Counted from the stretch's first letter, positions 35,686 to 44,327 are shown. The stretch: DNA of 64,000 nt from Metabacillus flavus (GCF_018283675.1 NZ_JAGVRK010000001.1:1240001-1304000), one strand, 5' to 3'. Numbers and translations are program-made. Notes: generated by a model from the sequence alone, not told the origin.

Positions 35686-36877
35686 TTGGTCCATCCAGAC
35701 AAAGCTGCTGCACAATAGCCATAAAACGGATAAAGAAACGGGAGGGGTGAGCGTTCCCGTACACTTATCGTCCACCTTTCACCAGTCTGATTTTGATCAA
35801 TTCGGAAAATACGATTATGCCCGATCAGGGAACCCGACGAGAGAAGTGCTTGAGAACGCAATTGCCGATCTTGAAGGCGGAACGAGAGGATTTGCATTTT
35901 CATCCGGTATGAGCGCGATTTCGACTGCCTTTCTTTTATTATCAAAAGGAGATCATGTCCTGGTGACGGAGGATGTTTACGGCGGAACGTACCGGATGGT
36001 GACGGAGGTTTTGAGCAGGTTTGGAATCGAATATACATTTGTGGATATGACCGACCTTCACAATGTTGCGTCGAAAATCCGTCCGAATACAAAAGTGATT
36101 TATTTAGAAACGCCATCCAACCCGCTGCTGAAAATTACGGATATCCAAGGAATTGTAAAGCTTGCGAAAGCCAATAACTGTTTAACGTTTCTGGATAATA
36201 CGTTTTTAACACCTGCTTTGCAGCGTCCGCTGGGGCTAGGAGTAGACATTGTTCTTCACAGCGCCACGAAATTTTTAGCGGGACACAGTGATGTCGTGGC
36301 AGGGCTCGCTGCTGTAAAAGATGAAGAGCTTGGAAACCAGCTGTACAAACTCCAAAATTCCTTTGGAGCCATTCTCGGGGCACAGGATTCCTGGCTTGTG
36401 CTGAGGGGCCTGAAAACTCTTCACGTCCGTTTGAAGCAATCGACCGAATCTGCCCATAAGCTGGCCGCATTCTTGTCAAGGCATCCGGCTGTAGAAGAAG
36501 TCTATTATCCGGGTCTTTCCTTCCATCCCGGCTGTTCCGTACAGCGTTATCAGGCAGATGGACCGGGTGCCGTGCTTTCCTTCAGGCTGTCTGATGAGGA
36601 TGCCGTTCGAAAGCTCGTCCAAAACGTCCAGCTTCCGGTTTTTGCAGTGAGCCTCGGCGCCGTAGAAACCATTCTCTCTTATCCTGCTAAGATGTCACAT
36701 GCGGCAATGCCGAGGGAAGAGCGGTATGCAAGAGGAATTACCGACGGATTGCTCCGAGTCAGTGTAGGGCTTGAGAAAGCGGAGGACCTGATTCAGGACT
36801 TTGGATCAGCTCTGGATTTGCTGCCGAAAACGAAGCCGCTGCAGTACGCGCGTGTTCAGGGAAGCGGGCGTGGGTGA
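35672..36877 (+). CDS. metC: Cystathionine beta-lyase MetC
   Basis: PLP enzyme cleaving cystathionine to homocysteine. 401 residues; PLP lysine Lys200 in SATKFLAGHSD. TTG start with GGAGGAAAAAA upstream, inside the end of metI, so coupled. The C-terminal 15 residues (QYARVQGSGRG) run beyond the usual end, towards the adjoining repeat. Confidence 0.93.
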   Translation: MSNTDWSIQTKLLHNSHKTDKETGGVSVPVHLSSTFHQSDFDQFGKYDYARSGNPTREVLENAIADLEGGTRGFAFSSGMSAISTAFLLLSKGDHVLVTEDVYGGTYRMVTEVLSRFGIEYTFVDMTDLHNVASKIRPNTKVIYLETPSNPLLKITDIQGIVKLAKANNCLTFLDNTFLTPALQRPLGLGVDIVLHSATKFLAGHSDVVAGLAAVKDEELGNQLYKLQNSFGAILGAQDSWLVLRGLKTLHVRLKQSTESAHKLAAFLSRHPAVEEVYYPGLSFHPGCSVQRYQADGPGAVLSFRLSDEDAVRKLVQNVQLPVFAVSLGAVETILSYPAKMSHAAMPREERYARGITDGLLRVSVGLEKAEDLIQDFGSALDLLPKTKPLQYARVQGSGRG

Positions 36878-36879
36878 GG

Positions 36880-37160
36880 GGCTGAGGTGCTAGCTGAACG
36901 GGGTGTCTGGTGGTGGCTGACCCTCACTCTGGTAAAGAAGTAAAGCTCCGGCACCATATCGTTTAAACCTTACTGCGGCAAGGTCTGGCAGAGAACAGTC
37001 TTTGTCCCCTGCTGCGGTGAAGAATGTGGGGACTGGCACGGTGCCAGTCCCCTTAAATTTTACCGGACTAAAGCTCCGGTACCAAATCTGCAGACCGCTT
37101 CTGCGCATGGTTTTCAGAAAGCAGCCCTCTGTCCCCTGATGCGGTGAAGCAGTAAGGGTC
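36880..37160. repeat. Two imperfect units of a ~147-base dispersed repeat
   Basis: Each unit reads ...CCAGTCCCC, TTAAATTTTACCG, CTAAAGCTCCGG, a variable middle, CTGTCCCCTGATGCGGTGAA, GGGACTGG. The units meet in a perfect palindrome at 37028-37052 with 12-base arms GGGGACTGGCAC. The same unit occurs twice more at 50252-50515. No coding frame is convincing. This fills the gap between metC and the DinB gene. Confidence 0.7.
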
Positions 37161-37218
37161 AGGCACCAAATTTTTGATCATTATGATAAATTCCAGAAAG
37201 AACGATAGGTGAAGAACC

Positions 37219-37692
37219 ATGCATCAAAATATTCTATTAAGTTCAATCTTTAGCCAGCTTGAAGTTGCAAATCGCTCTATTATAGAAATGGCCGTGCTTT
37301 TAGATGAGGATGATTTAAACTGGAGATACCAAGATAAGAAGCGATCCCTGGGTGAATTGCTGAATCATCTATCCCTTCTCTATCGCGCTGATTATTTAAT
37401 TATGGAAGAAGCCTCAAAGGATGAGATGGGGGACTATTATCAATCTAATCCATTTAGAAGTACTGAGGATGTAATCAAAACGCTCCAAGTGAATTTTGAG
37501 GCTCTAAAAGCAGCCTATTATTCTTTCAGAGAAGATGAGCTGGAGGAAATGAAAATTTCCTATTGGGGGACTGCATACTCACGATATGAATGGCTCCTTG
37601 AAATCCTGGGGCACATGTACCATCACAGGGCTCAGCTGCATTTTTATTTAGAAGCGCTTGGGAAAAGCCCTCAAGTCCGATTATTTGAGTGA
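37219..37692 (+). CDS. DinB-family protein
   Basis: 157 residues, four-helix-bundle DinB/YfiT type. Likely metal ligands: the His in LLNHLS (about residue 50) and the HHRAQLH group (about 135-141). Several relatives are thiol-dependent transferases; the substrate here is unknown. AGGTGAAG before the ATG. Confidence 0.78.
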   Translation: MHQNILLSSIFSQLEVANRSIIEMAVLLDEDDLNWRYQDKKRSLGELLNHLSLLYRADYLIMEEASKDEMGDYYQSNPFRSTEDVIKTLQVNFEALKAAYYSFREDELEEMKISYWGTAYSRYEWLLEILGHMYHHRAQLHFYLEALGKSPQVRLFE

Positions 37693-37761
37693 TGGGCAAG
37701 AACCTCTCTTCAGCCACTCCAAACCTGTAGATACTGTGATGATATATGCTTGTTAAAGAGG

Positions 37762-37793
37762 AAAAACCGCGGAACAGGTTATCCGCGGTTTTT
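37762..37793. terminator. Bidirectional terminator
   Basis: Perfect stem AAAAACCGCGGA / TCCGCGGTTTTT around eight bases; it ends within the stop codon of the minus-strand 48-residue gene. Confidence 0.82.
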
Positions 37794-37938
37794 AAATGGT
37801 TTCCTTCTTATTTATTTCCTCCAGCACGTAGATGATTTTGTTATTTTGCTCTATGATTTTTTTGTTTTGGTCTCTTAACTTGGTGAAATCATATAAGAAT
37901 ACAATCAAAATAATCGTGATTAGAAATGTCAGTTCCAC
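37792..37938 (-). CDS. 48-residue membrane/coiled-coil peptide
   Basis: GTG start, then a hydrophobic segment (TFLITIILIVFLY) and a charged heptad-like tail (KLRDQNKKIIEQNNKIIYVL). Too short for long-ORF lists. The only ribosome binding site, GTGAGG, is very close to the GTG, so the exact start is doubtful. The terminator directly at its stop supports a real transcript. Confidence 0.5.
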   Translation of the reverse strand: MELTFLITIILIVFLYDFTKLRDQNKKIIEQNNKIIYVLEEINKKETI

Positions 37939-37947
37939 ACCTCACTA

Positions 37948-39168
37948 TTAATTGGCTGCTTCCCCTGCCGTGTCCATTTTGTCCTTAAACGCGGAAGAGG
38001 GCCTCATAGCCGCTGTGAATAGCAGCAGGGAGAGAAACACCATAAAACCTGACCCCGAAATAATCACGATTCTCAAAGAAAACCAATCCCCGGCTAGTCC
38101 AATTCCAAATACAAAAACCACTTGAATGAGCGAGATCACCATGCCAAGCGCACTTCCCACCCGTCCCATGATGTCTGACGGAACGTGATCCTGATAAAAC
38201 GTCCAAATACCTGTGTTCGCAAACGCCATAAAGAAGGCAAGAATGAAAAAACCGATGGCCGCCCATAAAAATGAGGAGGAGAGGGAGTAAATAAGGTACC
38301 CTCCTGCAATCATCAATCCTCCGCAGGCGATCAGTACAGATGGGGACAGTTTTCTTACGGCAAACCGATTAATAAAAGATCCCATTAGTAATCCTATGCC
38401 GGAAATACTGACAAGCAGACCATAAGCGCTGTCAGAAAGCATCAGGATTTCCCGGGAAAACACCACTTCCTGCGAATCGAGAGCGGCCGCCATCATCATG
38501 AGTCCGTTAAAGAGGAGATACACACTCATGACGTAGCGTGCTGATTTCATATAACCTATGACCATCCGCCAGTCATCTGCCAAGACGGAAAAAGAAACTC
38601 TTTTTTTAGGAGAATGCCCAGCCGTTCCGAGATGAGGCAATAGGAAAAGAAGAAGCGCAGAAATCATAAAAGTAAAAGAGTTAGCTAAAAAGGCAAATTC
38701 CGGCTGTCCAGTCATGAACAGCAGTCCGGCAAGAGCCGGGCCGAGTATAAATGAACCGGACCATGCGAGGCTCTTATATGAATTAAAAACTTGCCGGTCT
38801 TTAGAAGGAATCAGCCTGGCAGAGTATGCTGTTGCAGCAGGATCATAAACCGCATCTGCCATGCAAATGAGAAAGACTAGCACATAAATAGTGGGAAGGG
38901 TAGGTGCGGCTAAAATAAGCAGCTCAAGCACCGCTCTCATGAAATCCAGTCCAATCATTAGATTTCTCTGAGAATACCGGTCTATTAAGCTGCCTGCCCA
39001 AAACGAAGTCAGGATACCTGCAAGAGGACGTATTATATATAGTCCGGCGACAGCAGCTGCGGAACCAGTCATGTTGTAAACCATCATGTTCAGGGGGATG
39101 AAATAGATCCAGTCTCCGAGATTGGAGATGCCGGTTGAGGTTAATAGAAGGGCTGTTTTTTTATTCAT
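37948..39168 (-). CDS. MFS transporter
   Basis: 406 residues with about twelve membrane segments and the MFS loop motif GSLIDRYSQRNLM. Related to the MFS_3/enterobactin-exporter-like group; substrate unknown. ATG at 39168, seven bases after GGGGG; the frame to 39228 is an extension without a site. Confidence 0.85.
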   Translation of the reverse strand: MNKKTALLLTSTGISNLGDWIYFIPLNMMVYNMTGSAAAVAGLYIIRPLAGILTSFWAGSLIDRYSQRNLMIGLDFMRAVLELLILAAPTLPTIYVLVFLICMADAVYDPAATAYSARLIPSKDRQVFNSYKSLAWSGSFILGPALAGLLFMTGQPEFAFLANSFTFMISALLLFLLPHLGTAGHSPKKRVSFSVLADDWRMVIGYMKSARYVMSVYLLFNGLMMMAAALDSQEVVFSREILMLSDSAYGLLVSISGIGLLMGSFINRFAVRKLSPSVLIACGGLMIAGGYLIYSLSSSFLWAAIGFFILAFFMAFANTGIWTFYQDHVPSDIMGRVGSALGMVISLIQVVFVFGIGLAGDWFSLRIVIISGSGFMVFLSLLLFTAAMRPSSAFKDKMDTAGEAAN

Positions 39169-39352
39169 CTCATTGCCCCCTTTAAAGGATATTTTAACCA
39201 CTTTATACCATTGGAAGGTAGGAAGCAATGGGAAAATGAAAAAACTGGCAGTCCATCTTTAACTTTGCAGGGAAAAAAGAATAGCAGAAGGAAAGCCTAT
39301 TAGGGGAATAGAAGTAATTAACGGAATCCATATGTTCTTGAGGAGGAAGAAA

Positions 39353-39742
39353 ATGAAGGAAGATTGGAAACCTGAAGGATATTCCAGCGTCTCTCCGTAT
39401 CTCATTGTTTCAAATGCACAAGCAGTGATTGAGTTTGCCGAAAAAGTATTGAATGGAACAGCCCACCGCCGCAAAAATAGACAAGATGGCTCAATAATGC
39501 ATGTTGAATTGAAAATTGACGATTCAGTTGTTATGTTGGGGGAAGCTACAGAAAATTGGTCAGGGGCTCAAAATCATCTTCACGTATACGTTCCGGACGT
39601 TCATGCAACCTACAATCTTGCTGTTGAAGCAGGCTATGAATCTGTACAGGAACCGGAAATCCATGGGGATGAACCCGATAAGCGGGCAGGAATATTGGAT
39701 CCCTGCGGCAATACATGGTGGATTGCCACACAGGTAAAATAA
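39353..39742 (+). CDS. VOC-family (PhnB/glyoxalase-like) protein
   Basis: 129 residues, one VOC domain: VSPYLIVSNAQAVIEFAEKV, HVELKIDDSVVMLGE, and DPCGNTWWIAT with the usual acidic/aromatic end. The first conserved His of glyoxalases is not evident. Function unknown. GAGGAGG before the ATG at 39353. Confidence 0.8.
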   Translation: MKEDWKPEGYSSVSPYLIVSNAQAVIEFAEKVLNGTAHRRKNRQDGSIMHVELKIDDSVVMLGEATENWSGAQNHLHVYVPDVHATYNLAVEAGYESVQEPEIHGDEPDKRAGILDPCGNTWWIATQVK

Positions 39743-39743
39743 A

Positions 39744-39778
39744 AACGGACTTCCATATCAAGAAGTCCGTCTTTTTTC
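39744..39778. terminator. Terminator between VOC gene and 39778 gene
   Basis: Perfect stem ACGGACTTC / GAAGTCCGT, then CTTTTTT. Confidence 0.85.
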
Positions 39779-40317
39779 TAATTCAATTCTAAAAAGTCAT
39801 ACACATCTCCGCCATCAAACCCTGCTCCAAGGATGACACCATCCGGGAAAAGCTCCGCATGCTTCGATACGAACTCTTTAACGAAAATGATCATCGTCGC
39901 CGCACCTAAAAATAAGCCAGCCGGGAGATGCTCCTCTAATAGCTGATAAATTGGCTTGTAGACAGGAAAATAAGGTTCGACTGACAGTGGTGCATAATCC
40001 TTTGCCAATGCCCAGTCACCTTCCTCATCCCATTCCTCTGACCCTGCCACATACAAACTGATTGTGTCAGCCGTCTCATAGAGCGAAAAGGTTATCGCTT
40101 CTAATGAAGCAGGAGGTTTTTTTTCTGAGAGAAGCTCTGTCAGCCATACTTCGAATTCCTGAAAACTCGCATCAAACTCGTTCTCGATTTCCGCGAGATG
40201 GCTTTTAATCCCCAGCTTCCCTGACCGTGTCACAATCCATTGCTTGCCGTCCTGTACACCAGCCACCTCATCAATGGCATCATATATAGCGTCGGTAAAA
40301 GCTTCTGTTTTAGCCAT
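39778..40317 (-). CDS. Conserved protein of unknown function
   Basis: 179 acidic residues, cytoplasmic, no catalytic motif seen. ATG at 40317 is seven bases after GGAGTG; the ATG at 40323 is too close. It lies 26 bases after the DsbA-like gene and is probably co-transcribed. Confidence 0.72.
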   Translation of the reverse strand: MAKTEAFTDAIYDAIDEVAGVQDGKQWIVTRSGKLGIKSHLAEIENEFDASFQEFEVWLTELLSEKKPPASLEAITFSLYETADTISLYVAGSEEWDEEGDWALAKDYAPLSVEPYFPVYKPIYQLLEEHLPAGLFLGAATMIIFVKEFVSKHAELFPDGVILGAGFDGGDVYDFLELN

Positions 40318-40342
40318 TCCCATTCACTCCTAATTTAATAGT

Positions 40343-40978
40343 TCAGCAGCCCTCGGGTCCGCAAGAGGCTCCCTCAATCATACCGCCGTTCGCCTCATCC
40401 TCAATTACTTGTTCAATCGATTCTTTTGAATGGAGGCCCTGGAGCTTTTGGGTCCCAATAATAAAGGTCGGAACCGCTTGAATTTCCTTTGTTCTTGCCA
40501 GATTCAGTGCTTCTTTATGATCCTGCACATACGTGCCGCCAGTAATCGCATCCTGAAAAGCTGCTTCATTTAAGCCAAGCTCGCGGACAATTCCGGTCAG
40601 AACATTCACATCCCCGATATTCTGGCCCTCCTGCCAATAAGCCTTAAACACCGCATCCACATATGCCTGACCCTCGCCATGCTCCTTCGCAAACTGATAG
40701 CCCTGATGCGCAAGATGCGTATGCGGAACCGGATCCAAATCCATCGGAAGCTCCATCTCCACACCAAACCGCTGTGCCAGCGGCTGAACCGACTGCTTAT
40801 ATGCCTGCTGAATATAATCGCTATTCGGAGACATCCCCTCCATCGGATAAGGACGAAGCTCAAAAGGCATAAACTCTACCTCTACATCCTTCCCTTCCAC
40901 CGCTTGCCGAAGCGGCTCCTCTCCAATAAAACAGAAAGGGCATACAAAATCCGAAAAAACCTGTATCTTAACCGTCAT
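40343..40978 (-). CDS. DsbA-family oxidoreductase (FrnE-like)
   Basis: 211 residues, thioredoxin fold with an inserted helical domain and active site CPFC near the N-terminus (DFVCPFCFIGE), plus VPTFIIG with the cis-proline. No signal peptide, so cytoplasmic. The C-terminus has two further cysteines (GASCGPEGC). GAGGAGG before the ATG. Confidence 0.88.
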   Translation of the reverse strand: MTVKIQVFSDFVCPFCFIGEEPLRQAVEGKDVEVEFMPFELRPYPMEGMSPNSDYIQQAYKQSVQPLAQRFGVEMELPMDLDPVPHTHLAHQGYQFAKEHGEGQAYVDAVFKAYWQEGQNIGDVNVLTGIVRELGLNEAAFQDAITGGTYVQDHKEALNLARTKEIQAVPTFIIGTQKLQGLHSKESIEQVIEDEANGGMIEGASCGPEGC

Positions 40979-41054
40979 CTGAAGTTCCTCCTCGTCATTG
41001 ATAGACTCATTGTAGCAAAAGGGCTTAGAGAAGACGATTTATTTGGATAAGTTA

Positions 41055-41083
41055 TTGACAGGGCAGGGGCGGGGAAATATAAT
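41055..41083 (+). promoter_or_regulatory. Consensus sigma-A promoter of tRNA-Val
   Basis: TTGACA at 41055-41060, exactly 17 bases, TATAAT at 41078-41083: full consensus, as typical for stable RNA genes. Confidence 0.9.
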
Positions 41084-41122
41084 AGAGAAAGTCAGCTGAG
41101 AGATGCTGCAACTACATATTAC

Positions 41123-41195
41123 GATTCCTTAGCTCAGCTGGGAGAGCGCTACCTTGACAGGGTAGAGGTCGCTGGTTCGAACCCAGTAGGAATCA
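41123..41195 (+). tRNA. tRNA-Val (anticodon GAC)
   Basis: Acceptor GATTCCT / AGGAATC with discriminator A, D-arm AGCTCAGCTGGGAGAGC, anticodon stem CTACC / GGTAG with loop TTGACAG (anticodon GAC), T-arm with GGTTCGAACCC. 73 bases; CCA is not encoded. Confidence 0.95.
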
Positions 41196-41204
41196 TTCTA
41201 GGAA

Positions 41205-41232
41205 GAGTTGCTTTTAGGAGCAACTTTTTTTG
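41205..41232 (+). terminator. Terminator of tRNA-Val
   Basis: AGTTGC / GCAACT with a nine-base loop, then seven T. A similar hairpin GAGTTGCTTTTGAAGCAGCTC follows the decayed tRNA fragment at about 41346-41366. Confidence 0.8.
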
Positions 41233-41308
41233 TTTATGGCTTAGAGGCAAAATCTTATTTAATTGCACATTTTTGATTAAAGAGGGCGAGGCAAAAGCAG
41301 ATAAAAGA

Positions 41309-41334
41309 AGAGGGTTCGAATCCCTCCCAGATCA
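41309..41334 (+). pseudogene. Remnant of a tRNA 3' half
   Basis: AGAGGGTTCGAATCCCTCCC followed by AGATCA: a complete T-stem/loop and part of an acceptor end. The D and anticodon arms cannot be found upstream. Confidence 0.6.
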
Positions 41335-41379
41335 TATGGGAATGGAGTTGCTTTTGAAGCAGCTCTATTTTTATTTGGT

Positions 41380-41462
41380 AACTTGAGCCTTTTTATTTCA
41401 GGTGGAAGAGCGCTGCCTTAACAGGGTGGAGGGCGGGGGTTCAATCCCCTTTCAAGTCACCA
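41380..41462 (+). pseudogene. Decayed tRNA gene
   Basis: ACTTGA at the 5' side pairs with TCAAGT near the 3' side; the anticodon arm CTGCC-TTAACAG-GGTGG and the T-arm GGGGTTCAATCCCC are intact, and a CCA end is encoded. The D-arm is replaced by TTTTTATTTCAGGTGG, which cannot fold normally. Confidence 0.65.
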
Positions 41463-41676
41463 TACATAAAATACCTAAACCTCATGTCCCGATTGTTTTG
41501 AAAAATTTCTTAATAAATTAATAAATCTAACTAAAGGTGCTATAAATATTACTTTTGTGAAATTCAATTCCCTGAGGATAAGATTCCTCTCCTTAAAGAT
41601 CAATTAAGAAGTCTTTCCAATTATGAAATAATTACGCAATCGATCAGTTAAGAAATGCATCCTTAAATAAGGAACT

Positions 41677-42154
41677 ATGAAAGGTAGTTTCCACAGAGAG
41701 CTAAGTAAAAAAACATTAAAGATGAATGATAATTCAATGCTTCCATTAATACCAAATGGAGCAAGCCAAGAGAAAGGATTAATTCTTCTTGAGGCCAAAG
41801 CACATACAAGAGAGACTCATTCAAAGATTCAAGCAACATCGCTTACGAGCATAACGAAAATTAAAGAAGCGATAAAGATGATATAAGTAGAATTTGGCTT
41901 AGTTCCTCAATTGACCCATGGATCAATAAATACTATCAACTTGCAAACAGATATATTTATAAATTCTTAATGGAATAATAGAAATCCCAACATGACTATT
42001 ATTTATTAATTTTATAAAAGATAAAACTCATATCCAAACTTCAAAAGAGGAATGGATCAGACCTTATCATAAAGTTTTTCAAGAGTTAGATATTAAACAC
42101 GAATCCAAATTGCTTTCAAAAGTGGTTTCTCTTTACCTTCCGTTGATTGTCTAG
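41677..42154 (+). pseudogene. Frameshifted remnant of a PD-(D/E)XK-like protein
   Basis: Three consecutive pieces in different frames read as one protein: GLILLEAKAHTRETHSK (nuclease-like ExK core, about 41776-41826), PWINKYYQLANRYIYKFLME (about 41937-41999) and THIQTSKEEWIRPYH to LYLPLIV before TAG at 42152-42154. The order matches a family of roughly 250-residue hypothetical proteins I remember with an LLEAKAH core. At least two frameshifts or deletions, so not functional. Confidence 0.55.
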
Positions 42155-42236
42155 ATGTATTTATTTAGGCATTATAAAAGTTATTGTTTTTTTCTAATGT
42201 AAATCATTCAGAAGAACAAAACACGGAGAATAAATA

Positions 42237-42330
42237 ATGAAAAATACAAGAGGAACATAGCAGAGGATTGTCCTAATTTAATTGAAGATTGGCATTCAAC
42301 TGAAAATAAAAAAATACTCCTTACAATGTA
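42237..42330 (+). pseudogene. Fragment of a DUF4379 zinc-ribbon protein
   Basis: The frame IAEDCPNLIEDWHSTEN, ending with a stop, matches the head of DUF4379 (a pattern like LAEKNPELAKEWHPTKN). Only this one half-domain is left. Confidence 0.45.
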
Positions 42331-42399
42331 AGTTCTGGATGAGACAAAATGATAGTTTGATGCTGCAAGAAGTGTTCACATATCTGGAAAAGTAAGCTA

Positions 42400-42535
42400 A
42401 AAACAGAGCTATTAGAAATACTGGGTGTCCCAAATGCCATGACATTTCCGCAATGCCTTTCCTGCCTAAGTTTCCAATGATGTATTATTTGAACGGATAG
42501 CCTGCATATTTTTCCTAGTTTGCTCATTTGTCCTT
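42400..42535 (-). pseudogene. Remnant of a Vsr-type mismatch endonuclease
   Basis: On the minus strand, EQTRKNMQAIRSNNTSLET is read from 42525 to a stop at 42466-42468. This is the conserved N-terminal block of very-short-patch repair endonucleases. After a frameshift KLRQ continues the family pattern. The catalytic domain cannot be followed further. Confidence 0.55.
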
Positions 42536-42672
42536 TTTTTTCTAGTTCGGTTTTATTTAACTAGAGTAGAAGCGGCTACCTATTGCTCCATAGTCCCAAT
42601 ATTAACCTGTTTCTAAATAGCCTTTTATCCTGTATCCTTCCTAATATGTTAATTAGAGAGGATGAGTTCATT

Positions 42673-43923
42673 ATGCAATTAAATTTTTTAAGAGAAATGA
42701 CAAAAGAGGAATTTTTAATGCTATTGTCATCTTTTTTAGAAAAGTGGGTGAATCATTCCTCCACGAAATTAATGATAAAAGAAATGAAAATGAGTTTAGT
42801 GGTAGATGGCGTTGAATATGATATAAACAAGGGTGGAGAAGAAGCAGTTTTTAACCTTTTTAATGAATTGGAAGAAGATGCGGAATCATCTGAGGTTGAA
42901 GTAATAAATCCGAAAAGGAATATGCCAAAATCAAAAAGGAAAGATAATTTAATAAAATATGATAGTCTTTCGGAATGGATGTTTACGAAAGGAAATCCTT
43001 TTCGTATTCCTCTTGAAATAGAAAAGGAATTGGATTATATCGGTGAAACCAAACCGCCCTTTAATAGAGATGCTTTACCTGTTTATTCTATTGAATCCTA
43101 TTGTCGTACGAGAGGGTTAGTATTTTTAACAAAAGAGGATTTTAAATACGTGCAGAAGTCCGTAGCAGCTGAACTGATATCTCAAGATTTAATAGATAAA
43201 TTTGAAACGAGTGCTATATATAAAAGTTGGGAAGGTTTAAGTGAATGTATAAAACTATCTGAATTAGAAATGGCATATAATCAACCTATATTAAAATATC
43301 GAGGAAATAGAGATGTTGGTTTTCCGTATGTTACAGAAGATAATATTCATACGATTCTACCTTATTTAAACAAAGTAAAACCGGTAGGAAAACAGTATAA
43401 ATATTTTGATTACTCTTTTGAAAATGTACTTTTTAAAGATTTGTATGATTTAAATCAACTTATGGAAGAAAATGAGCTTTTTGTTATAACCAACGATGAG
43501 TACATTCGAAACCATTATGTTGAGTATTTATCAGAGCATGATCTAAAAACTTTCCCTAAAGAAATGCAAATTAAAGAAAAAGCTGTAGTCTGTGGAAGCT
43601 TTATTGATAATTCAAGCTTTAATGTAAAAATTAAACCCTTGTTTAAATTAGAACAAATCTTAATGGGTTATTCTAAGATCCACGAAGGGAATCTCAAGGA
43701 AGAGCATCTTAGTTGTCCAATTCGTCACTTGCCAAAATTAAAGAAGGAATTAAAGAAAGAAAATGATATCGATTTTAACAAATTGATTCCTATCGGATTG
43801 GCAACACAAAACAAGCTTGTCTTCGAAAAAATACCTGTTCAAGTAAAAGAAGAAATGGAAAGGTATATTATGTTAAAGGAAAAAGAAGATGAAATACAAA
43901 TATTAAAGAGGGGTTTTAAATAA
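42673..43923 (+). CDS. 416-residue protein of unknown function in the tRNA island
   Basis: Intact AT-rich gene. No signal peptide or membrane segment; the first 90 residues are acidic and end in a Glu-rich stretch (NELEEDAESSEVEV), followed by a basic linker (NPKRNMPKSKRKDN) and a body of about 300 residues with many Lys, Glu and Tyr. A Cys pair (VVCG, LSCP) is present, but no motif I can name. ATG at 42673 after GAGGAT; the frame to 42583 has no site. Position beside decayed nuclease genes and a tRNA suggests a mobile, perhaps defence-related, origin; that is inference only. Confidence 0.7.
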   Translation: MQLNFLREMTKEEFLMLLSSFLEKWVNHSSTKLMIKEMKMSLVVDGVEYDINKGGEEAVFNLFNELEEDAESSEVEVINPKRNMPKSKRKDNLIKYDSLSEWMFTKGNPFRIPLEIEKELDYIGETKPPFNRDALPVYSIESYCRTRGLVFLTKEDFKYVQKSVAAELISQDLIDKFETSAIYKSWEGLSECIKLSELEMAYNQPILKYRGNRDVGFPYVTEDNIHTILPYLNKVKPVGKQYKYFDYSFENVLFKDLYDLNQLMEENELFVITNDEYIRNHYVEYLSEHDLKTFPKEMQIKEKAVVCGSFIDNSSFNVKIKPLFKLEQILMGYSKIHEGNLKEEHLSCPIRHLPKLKKELKKENDIDFNKLIPIGLATQNKLVFEKIPVQVKEEMERYIMLKEKEDEIQILKRGFK

Positions 43924-44327
43924 TAGCGGGTACAGTTCAGTCCTCCTTCTTTATATTTAAGTAAACAGAATAGGTTGTTACCTTTTGGATAGTTGCTATA
44001 ATTGTTATAGACATACAAAAAATCTGCCAATCAAGTTCTCTTAGCTTAAGCTTAGAAATTCAACAAGCCATCCATTTTTTTCTCTATCCAGGCGAACGCA
44101 TTCATCATTGTGGTAACATCTGTCTTAGTTTTAAGTTGGTACAGTAAAAGAAATAAAAACTAAAATATGAAAGTACCCCGGTGCTCCAATACCAAGGTTC
44201 CGATTTAATAATTGTCTCCCTGCAAGGTGGAAGGCTTCAATCAGAATAGGAAAGACCACCCTAATCGCCGCCACAGCTCAAAGGGGGGTCTTACTTGTTG
44301 TCTATAAGGTGTTGTTCTAATCAAAAT
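43924..44327. other. Intergenic region with a hairpin
   Basis: No gene found. At 44258-44291 AAGACC-A-CCCT pairs with AGGG-G-GGTCTT around a 20-base loop; on the minus strand it could end the monooxygenase transcript. The flanking sequence 44170-44290 is richer in GC than the island and looks like the end of some older structured RNA, which I cannot name. Confidence 0.4.

Noticed and set aside
44160-44291. Type I toxin-antitoxin module suggested by the GACCACCC...GGGGGGTC hairpin
   Set aside because: No small hydrophobic toxin frame with a start and ribosome binding site on either strand next to it.
41055-44327. Integrated phage or insertion sequence
   Set aside because: No integrase, transposase or flanking direct repeat could be seen; only decayed genes remain.
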